Shown: one piece after another, positions 52,087 to 60,930 of the stretch
Numbering within the stretch: the first letter of the stretch is position 1
Layout: every line of letters begins with the position of its first letter
Assembly (NCBI GenBank): GCA_964570895.1
Contig: CAZMZD010000004.1
Span: 39,971-103,970, forward strand
Source: RGIG1918 sp964570895
GTDB lineage: Bacteria > Cyanobacteriota > Vampirovibrionia > Gastranaerophilales > Gastranaerophilaceae
Direction: 5' to 3'
Length of the DNA: 64,000 bases
Notes under the pieces: model-generated
The model's input: the letters and a program-made list of their open reading frames with translations, nothing else
What the model was told of the DNA's origin: nothing
Database searches by the model: none
Position numbers and translations under genes: made by a program

Positions 52087-53538
52087 ATGAAAGTAAATTC
52101 AATTAGTTCCTTGGGGATGACACCAAGTATCAAAGCGCACAAACAAAATTTTGGCGCAAGCAAAACAGAAACAATTACAGTTGGCAACAAAGAATACCAA
52201 TTCACAATGAAAGATGACAACGATATTGCCCGTGCATACAATATCTCGGACCCTAAAGTTGGCGCAAAATATATTTTAAAATTAAACAATCCGGATTTTA
52301 AAGACACAAGATTTTTAATTGATGAAAATTCAAAAATAACCTCGGCTGATGACAGTTTTTCTGTTTCTTTAGAAGAAAAGAAACCACTTTCATTTAAAGG
52401 CAAAGTTTGGGGAAGTATCCGCTCTGACGAACGTGGCGTTGACGACAATATGAAACTTGCATACAAAGAATTTTGGACATCAGGGCTTAAAGATTATGTC
52501 GTTGCAACAGCAGAAGACAAGGCACTAGTTCCGGATGTTAAAGACGATTATAACTTCTTTATCCCATCAGATGGTGATGGCACAAGATATAGAGATATGA
52601 CGCTACTTCAAGGCGACATTATGGTTGATGAAAATGATGAAGTTGCGCGAGATGAAAAAGGAAATGTAGTTCCAAAACGCGCAATCACAAAGCCTGCAAG
52701 CGAAATTCCATCTAAAACACCAAACGGGCAAAATATGAAACTTGTTCAAGGTATTCTTTCCAACTACCAAAGAGCAGGCGAAGTAGAAGATGTTAATTTT
52801 ATTGAAGTAAAACCGGCTCAAGGCAGTGCTTATGCACTTTTTGAAGGTTTAAAATCAGGCGAAATTCCAACCGATAAACCTCTTGTTTTCTCTTGGGGCG
52901 ACAATTTCTCAGACATTAGCATTAGAAAAATAATGAAAGAACATGAAGCTTCTGACGCTGATTTCACAATGTTAGCTCTTCCTGTTGCAAGAGATAGAAT
53001 TGGTGCTTTAGGCGCTGTTCAAGTTAAATCTGAAGACGATATGGAAGCACTTTGGTTTATGGAAAAACCACAAACTGACGAAGAAAAAGACAGAGCAAAA
53101 CTTCCAAATAAAGACGAATATTTAGGAATTGTCGGTCCATACATTCTTTCTCCAAAAGTTTTAAATTGGATTAAAGAAAGCTACACTGAAAACCCTGAAG
53201 CATTCCACAATGCAAAAGGTTACGACTTCTCAAGCACAATTATCGACACTTTGGTAAACAAAAAAGACCAATTAGATGGCGATTTCAAAGTTCAAGTATA
53301 CAGAAAACCTGAAGATGAAACTTGGTCTGACCTTGGCGCAGTTAAAGACTTTAAAGCTGAAATGGCTAAATTAAAAGCAACTGATGCTTATAAAGACCTT
53401 CCAAAAGGCGTTAGAAGCAGCATTTACTTGAACATCGATGATAACGGAAACATCGGAATTGGAAGCGGCAAAAACGCTCTTAGATGTGCAAGCGTTATCC
53501 ACGGAATTGATTTTAAAAACGTAATTGCTTACGAATAA
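52087..53538 (+). CDS. Nucleotidyltransferase-like protein (GlgC/NTP-transferase fold)
   Basis: 483 residues. Residues 1-150 are poorly conserved in my view and contain HKQNFGAS and PLSFKGKVW. From about residue 155 the protein looks like a sugar-phosphate nucleotidyltransferase: FFIPSDGDGTRYRD resembles the G-x-G-T-R nucleotide loop, LVFSWGDNFSDI near 270 sits where the metal-binding GD or AD lies, and WFMEKPQ near 325 and LGIVGPYILSP near 350 match the EKP and G-x-Y motifs. The substrate is unknown. ATG 52087 has AGGAGA seven bases upstream. It stands alone and ends at a shared terminator. Confidence 0.7.
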   Translation: MKVNSISSLGMTPSIKAHKQNFGASKTETITVGNKEYQFTMKDDNDIARAYNISDPKVGAKYILKLNNPDFKDTRFLIDENSKITSADDSFSVSLEEKKPLSFKGKVWGSIRSDERGVDDNMKLAYKEFWTSGLKDYVVATAEDKALVPDVKDDYNFFIPSDGDGTRYRDMTLLQGDIMVDENDEVARDEKGNVVPKRAITKPASEIPSKTPNGQNMKLVQGILSNYQRAGEVEDVNFIEVKPAQGSAYALFEGLKSGEIPTDKPLVFSWGDNFSDISIRKIMKEHEASDADFTMLALPVARDRIGALGAVQVKSEDDMEALWFMEKPQTDEEKDRAKLPNKDEYLGIVGPYILSPKVLNWIKESYTENPEAFHNAKGYDFSSTIIDTLVNKKDQLDGDFKVQVYRKPEDETWSDLGAVKDFKAEMAKLKATDAYKDLPKGVRSSIYLNIDDNGNIGIGSGKNALRCASVIHGIDFKNVIAYE

Positions 53539-53558
53539 ATAAACACGTAAGGATAGTT

Positions 53559-53594
53559 AAAAGAGCTGATTAATCTATATTAATCGGCTCTTTG
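53559..53594. terminator. Bidirectional terminator between convergent genes
   Basis: AAAGAGCTGATTAAT and ATTAATCGGCTCTTT pair across CTAT, with A-run before and T-rich sequence after. It includes the end of the helicase gene. Confidence 0.82.
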
Positions 53595-55894
53595 TTTATT
53601 AAAGAAATTGTATATTTTGCATTTTGCGCAAGCTCTTCTGAAACATTATCAAGCACCGTAAATTGGCGAAGAAGGTCTATTGTTCTTTTAAATGCACGCA
53701 CAACATCACCTTGAGAAAATTCAGAATCTACAAAAAGTTCTTCCCAAACTTCGGCATGGTTAACATCTTCTGCCATATTTGAAACGACCCAATTTTCAAT
53801 CATTCCGCAATAATATGAATTTAAATTCATCGCGTTTTCAATGTTATTATCTCTTTCCAAAACAAAAATTTTTCTTTGGATATCTTTTATTTTATTCAAA
53901 GTTTGCCTTGTTGCGCGTGAAGGCGGTTTTACCCTAACTCCTTCTTGCAAGCGCATTGTTTCTGTCGAAAGAGCACAAACAACACTTGCCAAATCTTGCG
54001 GAGCAAGGTTATCCAACAAGCCTTGTTGAATAATTTCTGAAATATAAAGCTCATTTTCGCACCTAAGGCCCATCGTGGTTTTCCCTCTTTCTGTCGGATA
54101 ATCGTCTTTAATGTGCCCTGTTTGTTCTAAAATGCTTTTATGTGCTAAAAATTTGTTCCAATAAATATCTTTTTGAAACTCAATTTCTTTTTGCAGTTTT
54201 TTCACTCTTCTTTCATATCGAACAACAATTTCAAGCTCTTTTTTATGTTTTGCATATCGTTTACAATTTTCGCATGCGTATTTTTCCATTTGCGCCCTAA
54301 ATTCTTTTGTTTGCTCAAGAATTTTAAGAGCGTCAGGAGGAAGTGCATCATGCTTTTGTTTTGACTGTCTTTTTAAAGTTTTAAACACTGTGCGATATTG
54401 AACATACAAGTTTTTATATTTCAAAAACTCCATCATGTCTTGGGCACTGTGCCCAGCATGGCATGGATAATTTTCAATTTCATCAATTTTTCGCTCAAGC
54501 TCAACCATTTCGTCAATATATGGCTCAATTCGCGCTGAACTTGAAAAATATCCAAAAGTTTTTAAAATAAGCTCTTTCGCTTCATCTAAAGAAAACCTTT
54601 GCAATAAGTTTAAAACCATCGAATATGTGGGCGAAAACTTGCTTTCAAGCGGGTTTGATTTGCTTTTTACTAAGTTGCCAACTTCTTCAGGGGTTTGAAA
54701 TGGCGTTCCAACAACCACAACGTAGCCAATATCGTCCATTCCGCGCCTTCCTGCGCGACCGGACATTTGCAAAAATTCATTTGAAGTGAGCATTCTGTGC
54801 CCTGCGTCCGTTCTTTTTGAAACTGCGCTTATGACCGTTGTTTTAGCAGGCATATTAATTCCTGCCGCAAGAGTTTCCGTTGCAAACACAACTTTGATTA
54901 AATGTTTTTGGAATAACCTTTCAACAAGAACTTTCCATGCAGGCAAAAGCCCAGCGTGGTGGGAAGCAACACCGCATTTTAAAATTTGAATTTGCGGATT
55001 ATTTTCTAAATAAGGATTTTCCGCGATGTATTCATCAATTATTTTTTTAACTTCGATGTGTTCTTCTTTTGTTAAAAGGTCAAGCCCAGAGCATTTTCTA
55101 GCATTTTCGTCGCATTTTTTTCTTGAAAACGTGAAATAAATTGCAGGGAGCATTTCTTTTTCATCAAGCGCTGAAACTATATCTACAACAGGGTTTCTTG
55201 CGCCTTTTGGATTTTTAAAATGTTTAAATTTGCTCTCCGGCTTAATACTTGGGTTGACTTTACCGTTTTGAGTGAACAAAGGCAAAACAGTTTTTGGTTT
55301 TGAACTGTCGTAATAGAAAAATTTTAAAGGCACAGGGCGGAAATCCGTCCAAACATGTTCTGTTTTAGAATGAACCGTGTTTATCCAATTTGTGAGTTGC
55401 AAGGAATTTGCAACCGTTGCGCTAAGCGCTATGATTTGAATATCGGAAGGGCAATAAATAATGCTTTCTTCCCAAACTGTTCCGCGTTCTTCATCGTTCA
55501 TATAGTGAACTTCATCGAGCACAACATATTTCACATCTTGCAAATTGTCTTTCAAAGAACCAAAAGTTGTGCCATAGAGCATATTTCTAAACACTTCTGT
55601 TGTCATAACGACAATTTGCGCCGAGCGGTTAATTGTTGTGTCGCCTGTAAGCAAACCAACATGCTCTTCGCCATACAATTTTTGAAAATCGTAAAATTTC
55701 TGGTTTGAAAGAGCCTTCAAGGGAGTTGTGTAAAAAATTCTTTTCCCATTTTCAATTGCTAAATGAATGGCGCTTTGCGCAATGCAAGTTTTACCGGCGC
55801 CCGTCGGCGCACACACCACAACGCTTTTACCATCTTGGATATGTTTAATTGCTTCCAATTGGAAATCATCTAATTTAAAATTAAAGCCAAACAT
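53570..55894 (-). CDS. Ski2-like DExH RNA helicase
   Basis: 774 residues. Motif I APTGAGKTCIAQSA near residue 30, motif II DEVHYM near 127, motif III SATVANS near 158, a second RecA domain with YFTFSRKKC near 250, and motif VI QMSGRAGRRGMDD near 380. SHHAGLLPAWKVLVERLFQ near residue 315 and FATETLAAGINMPA near 345 are diagnostic for Ski2/Mtr4/DSHCT helicases. The C-terminal third, with Cys pairs (CENCKRY) and the DSHCT-like end, is helical. Similar proteins are usual in cyanobacteria and actinobacteria. The gene has a leaderless-type promoter. Confidence 0.9.
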   Translation of the reverse strand: MFGFNFKLDDFQLEAIKHIQDGKSVVVCAPTGAGKTCIAQSAIHLAIENGKRIFYTTPLKALSNQKFYDFQKLYGEEHVGLLTGDTTINRSAQIVVMTTEVFRNMLYGTTFGSLKDNLQDVKYVVLDEVHYMNDEERGTVWEESIIYCPSDIQIIALSATVANSLQLTNWINTVHSKTEHVWTDFRPVPLKFFYYDSSKPKTVLPLFTQNGKVNPSIKPESKFKHFKNPKGARNPVVDIVSALDEKEMLPAIYFTFSRKKCDENARKCSGLDLLTKEEHIEVKKIIDEYIAENPYLENNPQIQILKCGVASHHAGLLPAWKVLVERLFQKHLIKVVFATETLAAGINMPAKTTVISAVSKRTDAGHRMLTSNEFLQMSGRAGRRGMDDIGYVVVVGTPFQTPEEVGNLVKSKSNPLESKFSPTYSMVLNLLQRFSLDEAKELILKTFGYFSSSARIEPYIDEMVELERKIDEIENYPCHAGHSAQDMMEFLKYKNLYVQYRTVFKTLKRQSKQKHDALPPDALKILEQTKEFRAQMEKYACENCKRYAKHKKELEIVVRYERRVKKLQKEIEFQKDIYWNKFLAHKSILEQTGHIKDDYPTERGKTTMGLRCENELYISEIIQQGLLDNLAPQDLASVVCALSTETMRLQEGVRVKPPSRATRQTLNKIKDIQRKIFVLERDNNIENAMNLNSYYCGMIENWVVSNMAEDVNHAEVWEELFVDSEFSQGDVVRAFKRTIDLLRQFTVLDNVSEELAQNAKYTISLINKEPINID

Positions 55895-55900
55895 ATTTTA

Positions 55901-55906
55901 AATATA
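55901..55906 (-). promoter_or_regulatory. -10 box of the helicase gene, leaderless configuration
   Basis: TATATT on the minus strand, spacer TAAAAT, ATG 55894. Confidence 0.42.
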
Positions 55907-55933
55907 ACATATTTACTTTAAAAAATAATAAAT

Positions 55934-56281
55934 TCACGCAGAAATCGGCTTTTTAGAGGTAAATTCCAAAAATCTTTCACATTGTTTTTTAATATCGTAC
56001 CCAAGAAGAATGCCAAGTATAAAGTCATGTTCTCTGCACAAATCACTTAAATCGGAAGTAATAATCTCTTCTAAAACTTGTATTATTTCTCTATGTCCAA
56101 AAAATAAATTTATTTTTTGAACTTTGGCATGCTCAATTGGAGTTTGAATAAAATAATAAAGACCTGATTTTTCAATTTTTTTTATTGCAAATTCAAGCCC
56201 ATTTTTGTCTAAAGTCACAAGCGCACAAGGCTTTGTGCCTTTTTTAATTTCATAAATATAAGTCGTTAAAATATTAAACAT
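55934..56281 (-). CDS. DUF2023 family protein
   Basis: 115 residues. IYEIKKGTKPCALVTL at the start and DFILGILLGYDIKKQCERFLEF at the end match the DUF2023 pattern (hxYEykKG...DFILGxLLGYDxxxQCxRY). Members are often found beside flavodoxin genes, but none is here. ATG 56281 has GAGGGG upstream; an earlier in-frame start at 56299 lies within the ribosome site. Function is unknown. Confidence 0.8.
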   Translation of the reverse strand: MFNILTTYIYEIKKGTKPCALVTLDKNGLEFAIKKIEKSGLYYFIQTPIEHAKVQKINLFFGHREIIQVLEEIITSDLSDLCREHDFILGILLGYDIKKQCERFLEFTSKKPISA

Positions 56282-56459
56282 AAAATCCCCTCTCAACAAA
56301 AGTTAAGACGGGATAAATGTTAAAAAGTTCGAAATCCGCTGTCTTGGATTTTGTTTCACGCTTCGCAGGCACTCACTACATTTGCTTAGCGCAAATTGCC
56401 GTTCATTTTGCTCCGCGCTACTTCGGCATTCCGCTTCGCTTCAGCCTACACAAAATCCG
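56282..56459. other. Intergenic stretch of hairpin-prone sequence before DUF2023
   Basis: GAAATCCGCTGTCTTGGATTTTG-like sequence with repeated CTTCGC and GCTTCGCTTCAGCC phrases, similar in style to the island at 20.2 kb. No gene is seen. Confidence 0.4.
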
Positions 56460-56648
56460 CTATGCTTTTTCGAATTTTCCTGCTTTAATGCAAGAAGTGC
56501 AAACTTTGATAGTTTTCACAGTGCCATTGATTTTTGCTTTAACTGTTTGTAAATTTGGCAATTGTCTGTGAGTATTTTGTTTGTGTGAAAAAGAAATTTT
56601 CGCTGCTTTAATTGATTTTTTACCGCATATTTCGCAAACTTGTGACAT
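56460..56648 (-). CDS. rpmB: 50S ribosomal protein L28
   Basis: 62 residues. CEICGKKSIKAAKISFSHKQ with NTHRQLPNLQTVKAKINGT and a later CTSCIKAGK gives the zinc-carrying (C+) form with four Cys. ATG 56648 has AAAGGTTAG upstream. It stands alone. Confidence 0.95.
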   Translation of the reverse strand: MSQVCEICGKKSIKAAKISFSHKQNTHRQLPNLQTVKAKINGTVKTIKVCTSCIKAGKFEKA

Positions 56649-56704
56649 GGCTAACCTTTCAATTCTTTGTATTTTATTTAATCATAGAACAAAAATAAAT
56701 AAAA

Positions 56705-57391
56705 TCAATCCTCTATAATTGACACAAAATAATTCATATTACTATATTTAGCTGCTGTTGCTCTTGCTTGTTCCGGATCAAGATAAGAACCAACTTGAAG
56801 AGCGTAAGAAGAACCCATTTTGCGAACAAACGCAATTGAGCCTGTGGCAGCTTTTAAGTCTGCTTGAGCTTGTTTTGCTTCATCGTATGAAGAATAATGC
56901 CCAAGGAGCACTTTTGAATATACAACTCTATGTTCTTCAGGAGGACCTGATTGTTTTTCAACATTAGCTTTTGCTGTTTCTGCTTTTTGAACAGTTGTTT
57001 CTTGTTCAGCGGCTAAAGTTTCTTGCGCGCCATCATTCGCGCTTGCTGTCATTTCTCTTCCTTTTTGGAAAACATTTCTCCCTGCATGATTTGCGTCTTG
57101 CAAGTCTTTTAGGCGGCTATCTATTCCTGAATTGTCGTCTCCTCTTGAAGTTAAATTTTCATTATCGGAAGATTGCATTTCGTACGGGTTTTCGCCCATT
57201 TTGCCATATTCAATATCAACTTTTGAACCATATTTTGCAACAAACACAACAAAAAGCATTAAGCAAACAACAAAAACACCAAGGAACATAGGAAATTGAT
57301 TTGGCGTTTTATCGTTTCTGCGCACTTGTTGAGCTTCTTGTGCTTGCTCATTTAATTTTTGTTTTTTATATGAGAGATAATCCTGTTTCAA
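56705..57391 (-). CDS. SPOR-domain membrane protein
   Basis: 228 residues. A cytosolic N-terminus (about 32 residues) precedes one membrane segment FPMFLGVFVVCLMLFVVFVA (about 33-52), a disordered periplasmic linker, and a C-terminal SPOR domain (about 152-228) with VLLGHYSSYDEAKQAQADL and YALQVGSYLDPEQARATAA. SPOR domains bind denuded peptidoglycan at division sites. The start is TTG 57391, overlapping the TGA of the DUF366 gene, with GAGGTG five bases upstream. Confidence 0.85.
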   Translation of the reverse strand: MKQDYLSYKKQKLNEQAQEAQQVRRNDKTPNQFPMFLGVFVVCLMLFVVFVAKYGSKVDIEYGKMGENPYEMQSSDNENLTSRGDDNSGIDSRLKDLQDANHAGRNVFQKGREMTASANDGAQETLAAEQETTVQKAETAKANVEKQSGPPEEHRVVYSKVLLGHYSSYDEAKQAQADLKAATGSIAFVRKMGSSYALQVGSYLDPEQARATAAKYSNMNYFVSIIED

Positions 57392-57951
57392 AATACACCT
57401 CTAACTTTTGTTGTTGCTAGTTTAATATCTTCAATTTCGCTATCGAATTTTTCCATTATAGTCTTGGCAAAATTTTCAACATCAGATATGCCCATATCTT
57501 CAAGCGCTGAAACTTTAATTGGTGCGCCTTCTGATTTAATGTTTATACCTGTGTGGATGAGAGCTGATGTGATTGATTTTGTTGCAATTGAAACCGTTAA
57601 TTTGCCGTCTTCAAAAAACAAATCATCGCCATCTCTTTTAATAAAAAACCCGCGATTTTCGAGCTCTTCTTTTATTGTTGTAATCAAAAGCCTTTGTATA
57701 TACACTGCTTGAACAAGTGGAATTTCAAAAATTTCGACGATAAAATTAAGCATTTCCTTGCTATATATTGGGGAATTGTCAATTACGTCTTCGATATCCA
57801 CCATTTCAGTTAATTTAACTTCAACTTCGCCCAAAAAAGCACAGATTGAATCTCCCATACGGTTAAATTTCTTATATATCCAATGGGGTGCAAGCTCTTC
57901 GCCTGTATATTTTATTTTTTCTTGAACAAAAATGGTATTCATTGCATTCAT
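57388..57951 (-). CDS. DUF366 family protein
   Basis: 187 residues. CAFLGEVEVKLTEMVDIEDV, MLNFIVEIFEIP, RDGDDLFFEDGKLTVSIAT, and SALIHTGINIKSEGAP follow the DUF366 pattern closely (FxG.c.V....MvD.eD...mlHFi.E......R.GDDLf....KLSVSIAt...S.LiH..iN). Its location just after queC suggests a link to 7-deazaguanine metabolism, an inference from neighbourhood. ATG 57951 has no Shine-Dalgarno; it is probably coupled to queC. Confidence 0.85.
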   Translation of the reverse strand: MNAMNTIFVQEKIKYTGEELAPHWIYKKFNRMGDSICAFLGEVEVKLTEMVDIEDVIDNSPIYSKEMLNFIVEIFEIPLVQAVYIQRLLITTIKEELENRGFFIKRDGDDLFFEDGKLTVSIATKSITSALIHTGINIKSEGAPIKVSALEDMGISDVENFAKTIMEKFDSEIEDIKLATTKVRGVF

Positions 57952-57959
57952 ATTGTCTT

Positions 57960-58577
57960 TTAAAAAAAATTTTTTATCAAGTTTTTATCGTTGCACTTCT
58001 CAAGCGCGCCTTTAAGATAAACACAAGAAGCACATGCACCACAATGCTTTAAGCCTGTGTCAGATTTTTTATTATAACAACTTTTAATGAGAGAAAAATC
58101 AATTCCAAGCTCAAGCCCTTTGTTTATAATATCAACTTTAGTCATATTTTTAAGCGGGGCAAAAACCTTTGGGTGCGCGATTGTTGAATATTCAAAAAAG
58201 TTTTCAGCGCGCACTATAAACTCTTGTTTATTATCTGAAAATTTTTCTGCTTCTTCTTTATTTGCGCCAATAATTATTTCATTATACCCATATTTATCCG
58301 CATAACATGCTGCAATGTTCAAGAAAAGCCCGTTTCTGTTTGGAACCCAATCAGAATTTTCTAAAAGCAAATTTTTGAGAAAATCTAATTTTATAACTTC
58401 TAATTTTAAATTATATAATTCGGCAATTTTTGAAGCTGCTTCATATTCTTCATCAAACACTTTTTGACCATAGTCAAAAATAATGCCAAGCGCGACATTT
58501 GAATTTTGAGCAGCGAGCGCAAGCGAAACGTAAGAATCAAGCCCACCTGAGAGCAATATAGTGGAATTACTCTTCAT
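57960..58577 (-). CDS. queC: 7-cyano-7-deazaguanine synthase QueC
   Basis: It converts 7-carboxy-7-deazaguanine to preQ0 for queuosine or deazapurine DNA. 205 residues. ATP pyrophosphatase loop LLSGGLDSYVSLALA at residues 8-22, AFAPLKNMTK-like VFAPLKNMTKVDII near residue 140, and the four-Cys zinc site CYN...HCGACASC near 167-185. ATG 58577 overlaps the HEAT gene, with GAGGAAG upstream. queD, queE and queF are not in the window. Confidence 0.94.
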   Translation of the reverse strand: MKSNSTILLSGGLDSYVSLALAAQNSNVALGIIFDYGQKVFDEEYEAASKIAELYNLKLEVIKLDFLKNLLLENSDWVPNRNGLFLNIAACYADKYGYNEIIIGANKEEAEKFSDNKQEFIVRAENFFEYSTIAHPKVFAPLKNMTKVDIINKGLELGIDFSLIKSCYNKKSDTGLKHCGACASCVYLKGALEKCNDKNLIKNFF

Positions 58578-59517
58578 GCTCTTCCTCTTCTAAATCAAGC
58601 AAATCGCGAGCTTCTTGAAGAAGATGTATCGGAAAATTTTCAACCTCTCTTAAAACTCTTTCTATTCTTTGTTTTCCACCCATGTTATACAAAGAAATTA
58701 AAGCGCCGACTGAAACATCAAGGTCAGGGTCAAAAATCATGCCTTCAATCAAACTATCAGCTTCATAAAAATCAGAATTTGAGAGTGATTCTATCGCATT
58801 TAAACGCACTTGAGGCGACTCGTCTTGCAAAGATTCTTCTAAAACTTCTAACACTCTTCTATCTTGAGTGCAGTTGAGTTTCCCGATAGATTCAATAATT
58901 TGTTCTTTTAAGAAAGTAAATTTGCTCAAAAAACTTTTTTTAGATTGCAAAATCATAACAAAAGGCTCAATCGCCTTCAAATCGCCTAGCATGCCAAGCG
59001 CTTTTGCCGCAGATTCACGAACATAAACAGATTTTTCTTCTTCGTTTCTCACAACTCGAATTAATGAATCAACTGCAGTTTTGTCCCCAATTTTGCCTAA
59101 TGCTTCTGCAACCGAGAGCCTTAATTTATAATTTTCATTTCTGGAATTCAAGCAATATAAAAGCGCCGGCGTTGATTTTTCACTTCTATAATTAGAAATT
59201 ACATGAACAATTAAAATTTTTAGCGCAACAAAATCATTTTTTGAAGATTCGCACACGCAATAATCTTCTTCTTTTTTTGTCACAAGAAAATCAATAAGCG
59301 TGTCGAGGTTTTTAGGGCTTCTAATTCTATCTATTTCGCGAACAGTTTTTGTTAAAAATAAAATATCTTTAACATTTTCTAGAATGCAATTATAGATTTC
59401 AACAAGCTCATCTTCTGTTTTTTCAGAGGTAATTTTGCTAAAAAATGCAGACGGTAATTCATGATATCTTGAAATATCCTCCTTTAATTCTGAAATTAAG
59501 GTTTTATCGTCTGCCAT
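58567..59517 (-). CDS. HEAT-repeat protein
   Basis: 316 residues. The middle part (about residues 95-270) is a ladder of HEAT/PBS-lyase-like repeats: LRLSVAEALGKIGDKTAVDSLI, VRESAAKALGMLGDLKAIEPFV, VRLNAIESLSNSDFYEADSLI and DVSVGALISLYNMG. No catalytic site is visible, so it is a scaffold or adaptor. I chose ATG 59517 since GAGG lies six bases upstream (59520 and 59529 are alternatives). It is the first gene of the HEAT-queC-DUF366-SPOR run, divergent from the sigma gene. Confidence 0.82.
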   Translation of the reverse strand: MADDKTLISELKEDISRYHELPSAFFSKITSEKTEDELVEIYNCILENVKDILFLTKTVREIDRIRSPKNLDTLIDFLVTKKEEDYCVCESSKNDFVALKILIVHVISNYRSEKSTPALLYCLNSRNENYKLRLSVAEALGKIGDKTAVDSLIRVVRNEEEKSVYVRESAAKALGMLGDLKAIEPFVMILQSKKSFLSKFTFLKEQIIESIGKLNCTQDRRVLEVLEESLQDESPQVRLNAIESLSNSDFYEADSLIEGMIFDPDLDVSVGALISLYNMGGKQRIERVLREVENFPIHLLQEARDLLDLEEEEHEE

Positions 59518-59637
59518 CATAAACCTCACAACAATTTAAAGATAACGAAAAAATACTTGAATTTCAAGTGTTTTGCATAATGGAACTTAACAAAATTATT
59601 CCGTCATGATAAATAGAATTTTTTGAGGATTAGAAGT

Positions 59638-60570
59638 ATGAATAATGAATTAAATTTCTGCGAAAATTTCGCTTTTAATAATTTTGATGTGCAAAAAGAA
59701 GAACCCGTGACATTTAATGCTATTTCCAATAAAGACGAACTTTTGCAGATGTATTTAAAAGATGTGGGAAAAATTAAACTTTTGAGCGCGCAAGATGAAA
59801 AAGAAATTGGGCGAAAAATAAAATCTGAAGACGAAAAAGAAAAAACAATAACCAAGAAAAAACTTATTCAAGCAAATTTAAGGCTTGTGGTTTCTATTGC
59901 TAAAAGATACATAGGGCAAGGAATTTCGTTTCTCGATTTAATTCAGGAAGGCTCTGTCGGGCTAATTAAAGCTGCAGAAAAATTTGATGTCGAAAAAGGA
60001 TTTAAGTTTTCAACTTATGCAACTTGGTGGATAAGGCAAACAATAATACGCGCCGTTGCAAATAATTCAAAAACAATCAGAATTCCCGTCCACATGAGCG
60101 AAAAAATAAGAAAACTTAAAAAAGCAACCGTTGAACTTGGCACAAAGCTGGGAAGAGAGCCAAGCAATTCTGAACTTGCAGAAAAATTAAGCACGACGGA
60201 AGCTAAAATTGCGCTAATAAAAAAAGCAATGATAAAAGAGCCCATAAGCCTGTATACGCCTGTTGCAGAAGATTTATGCATTCAAGATTATATCTGCGAC
60301 AATAAACATAACAAGCCCGATATAATTGCAGAGAAAAAATCTTTAAAAAAAGATATAGAAAAGCTTTTGGGGCAATTAACAAAACGCGAAAAATTTATTT
60401 TAACAAACAGGTTTGGCTTAAATTGCGATGGGAAAATTAAGACTTTAGAAGAACTTGGGAAAACGCTTAATTTTTCAAAAGAAAGAATAAGGCAAATCGA
60501 GGTCGAAGCACTCAAAAAACTAAGAAAATCCGAAAACATAAGGGAGATTAAAGAATATTTGAAAGGATAA
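59638..60570 (+). CDS. Sigma-70 factor, RpoD/group 2 type
   Basis: 310 residues. Region 1.2 MYLKDVGKIKLLSAQDEKEIG starts near residue 38. Region 2 is NLRLVVSIAKRYIGQGISFLDLIQEGSVGLIKAAEKFD and FKFSTYATWWIRQ. Region 3 is IPVHMSEKIRKLKK. Region 4 is LTKREKFILTNRFGL then TLEELGKTLNFSKERIRQIE. No region 1.1 or long NCR is present, as in group 2 or cyanobacterial-type sigmas. GAGGA precedes ATG 59638 by eight bases. Confidence 0.92.
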   Translation: MNNELNFCENFAFNNFDVQKEEPVTFNAISNKDELLQMYLKDVGKIKLLSAQDEKEIGRKIKSEDEKEKTITKKKLIQANLRLVVSIAKRYIGQGISFLDLIQEGSVGLIKAAEKFDVEKGFKFSTYATWWIRQTIIRAVANNSKTIRIPVHMSEKIRKLKKATVELGTKLGREPSNSELAEKLSTTEAKIALIKKAMIKEPISLYTPVAEDLCIQDYICDNKHNKPDIIAEKKSLKKDIEKLLGQLTKREKFILTNRFGLNCDGKIKTLEELGKTLNFSKERIRQIEVEALKKLRKSENIREIKEYLKG

Positions 60571-60694
60571 AGCTTGAAAATATAAAAACCGCGATTTTAG
60601 ATTGAAACTCGATTTTAGCTCGAGCCGCGATTTTAGCTCAAAACACGCACTTTAAAATTAATAAAGCCACGACACTACCTATCGAATTAAAACC
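60571..60694. other. Gap after the sigma gene
   Basis: Contains the phrase CGATTTTAG three times between 60591 and 60639 (GCGATTTTAGATT, TCGATTTTAGCTC, GCGATTTTAGCTC). No gene is seen. Confidence 0.4.
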
Positions 60695-60923
60695 AAAAAA
60701 CCTACGATTGAAATTTCTCCCCTGCAAACACAAACACCCGCAAACCATTCCTTAGTGCTGCTATATTTCTATCCTGACACGGTTCGAAATATTTAACGTC
60801 ATCTATGCTCGCATTATCAACAAAATTTCAATTTTCGCGCTTTTTGCCCATAACCCTCACAGTAGGCTCTGCACCCGTCATTGGCTTACGGTCAAGAGTT
60901 CGCAAAACCCCGTGGAACGTGGC
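60695..60923 (-). ncRNA. ffs: Signal recognition particle RNA (4.5S/SRP RNA, long type)
   Basis: On the minus strand, 60782-60745 reads CCGTGT-CAGG-ATA-GAAA-TAT-AGCAGC-AC-TAAGGAATGG. This is the SRP domain IV core: CAGG faces AGCAGC around a GNRA tetraloop, and GTG pairs with CAC, then CC with GG. Outside it, CGAACC pairs with GGTTTG, GCGAGCA with TGTTTGC and ATTGAAATTT with AAATTTCAAT, forming a long helix 5. The 5' third, with CTGTGAGGG, could be the Alu domain. The ends are estimated from a TATAAT box at 60936-60931 and a T-run at about 60700. A short open frame over the 5' part is a shadow. Confidence 0.85.
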
Positions 60924-60930
60924 AATAATC

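Noticed and set aside
52020..52466. 148-codon minus-strand frame
   Set aside because: Mirror frame of the 52087 nucleotidyltransferase gene, which has a proper ribosome site and family motifs.
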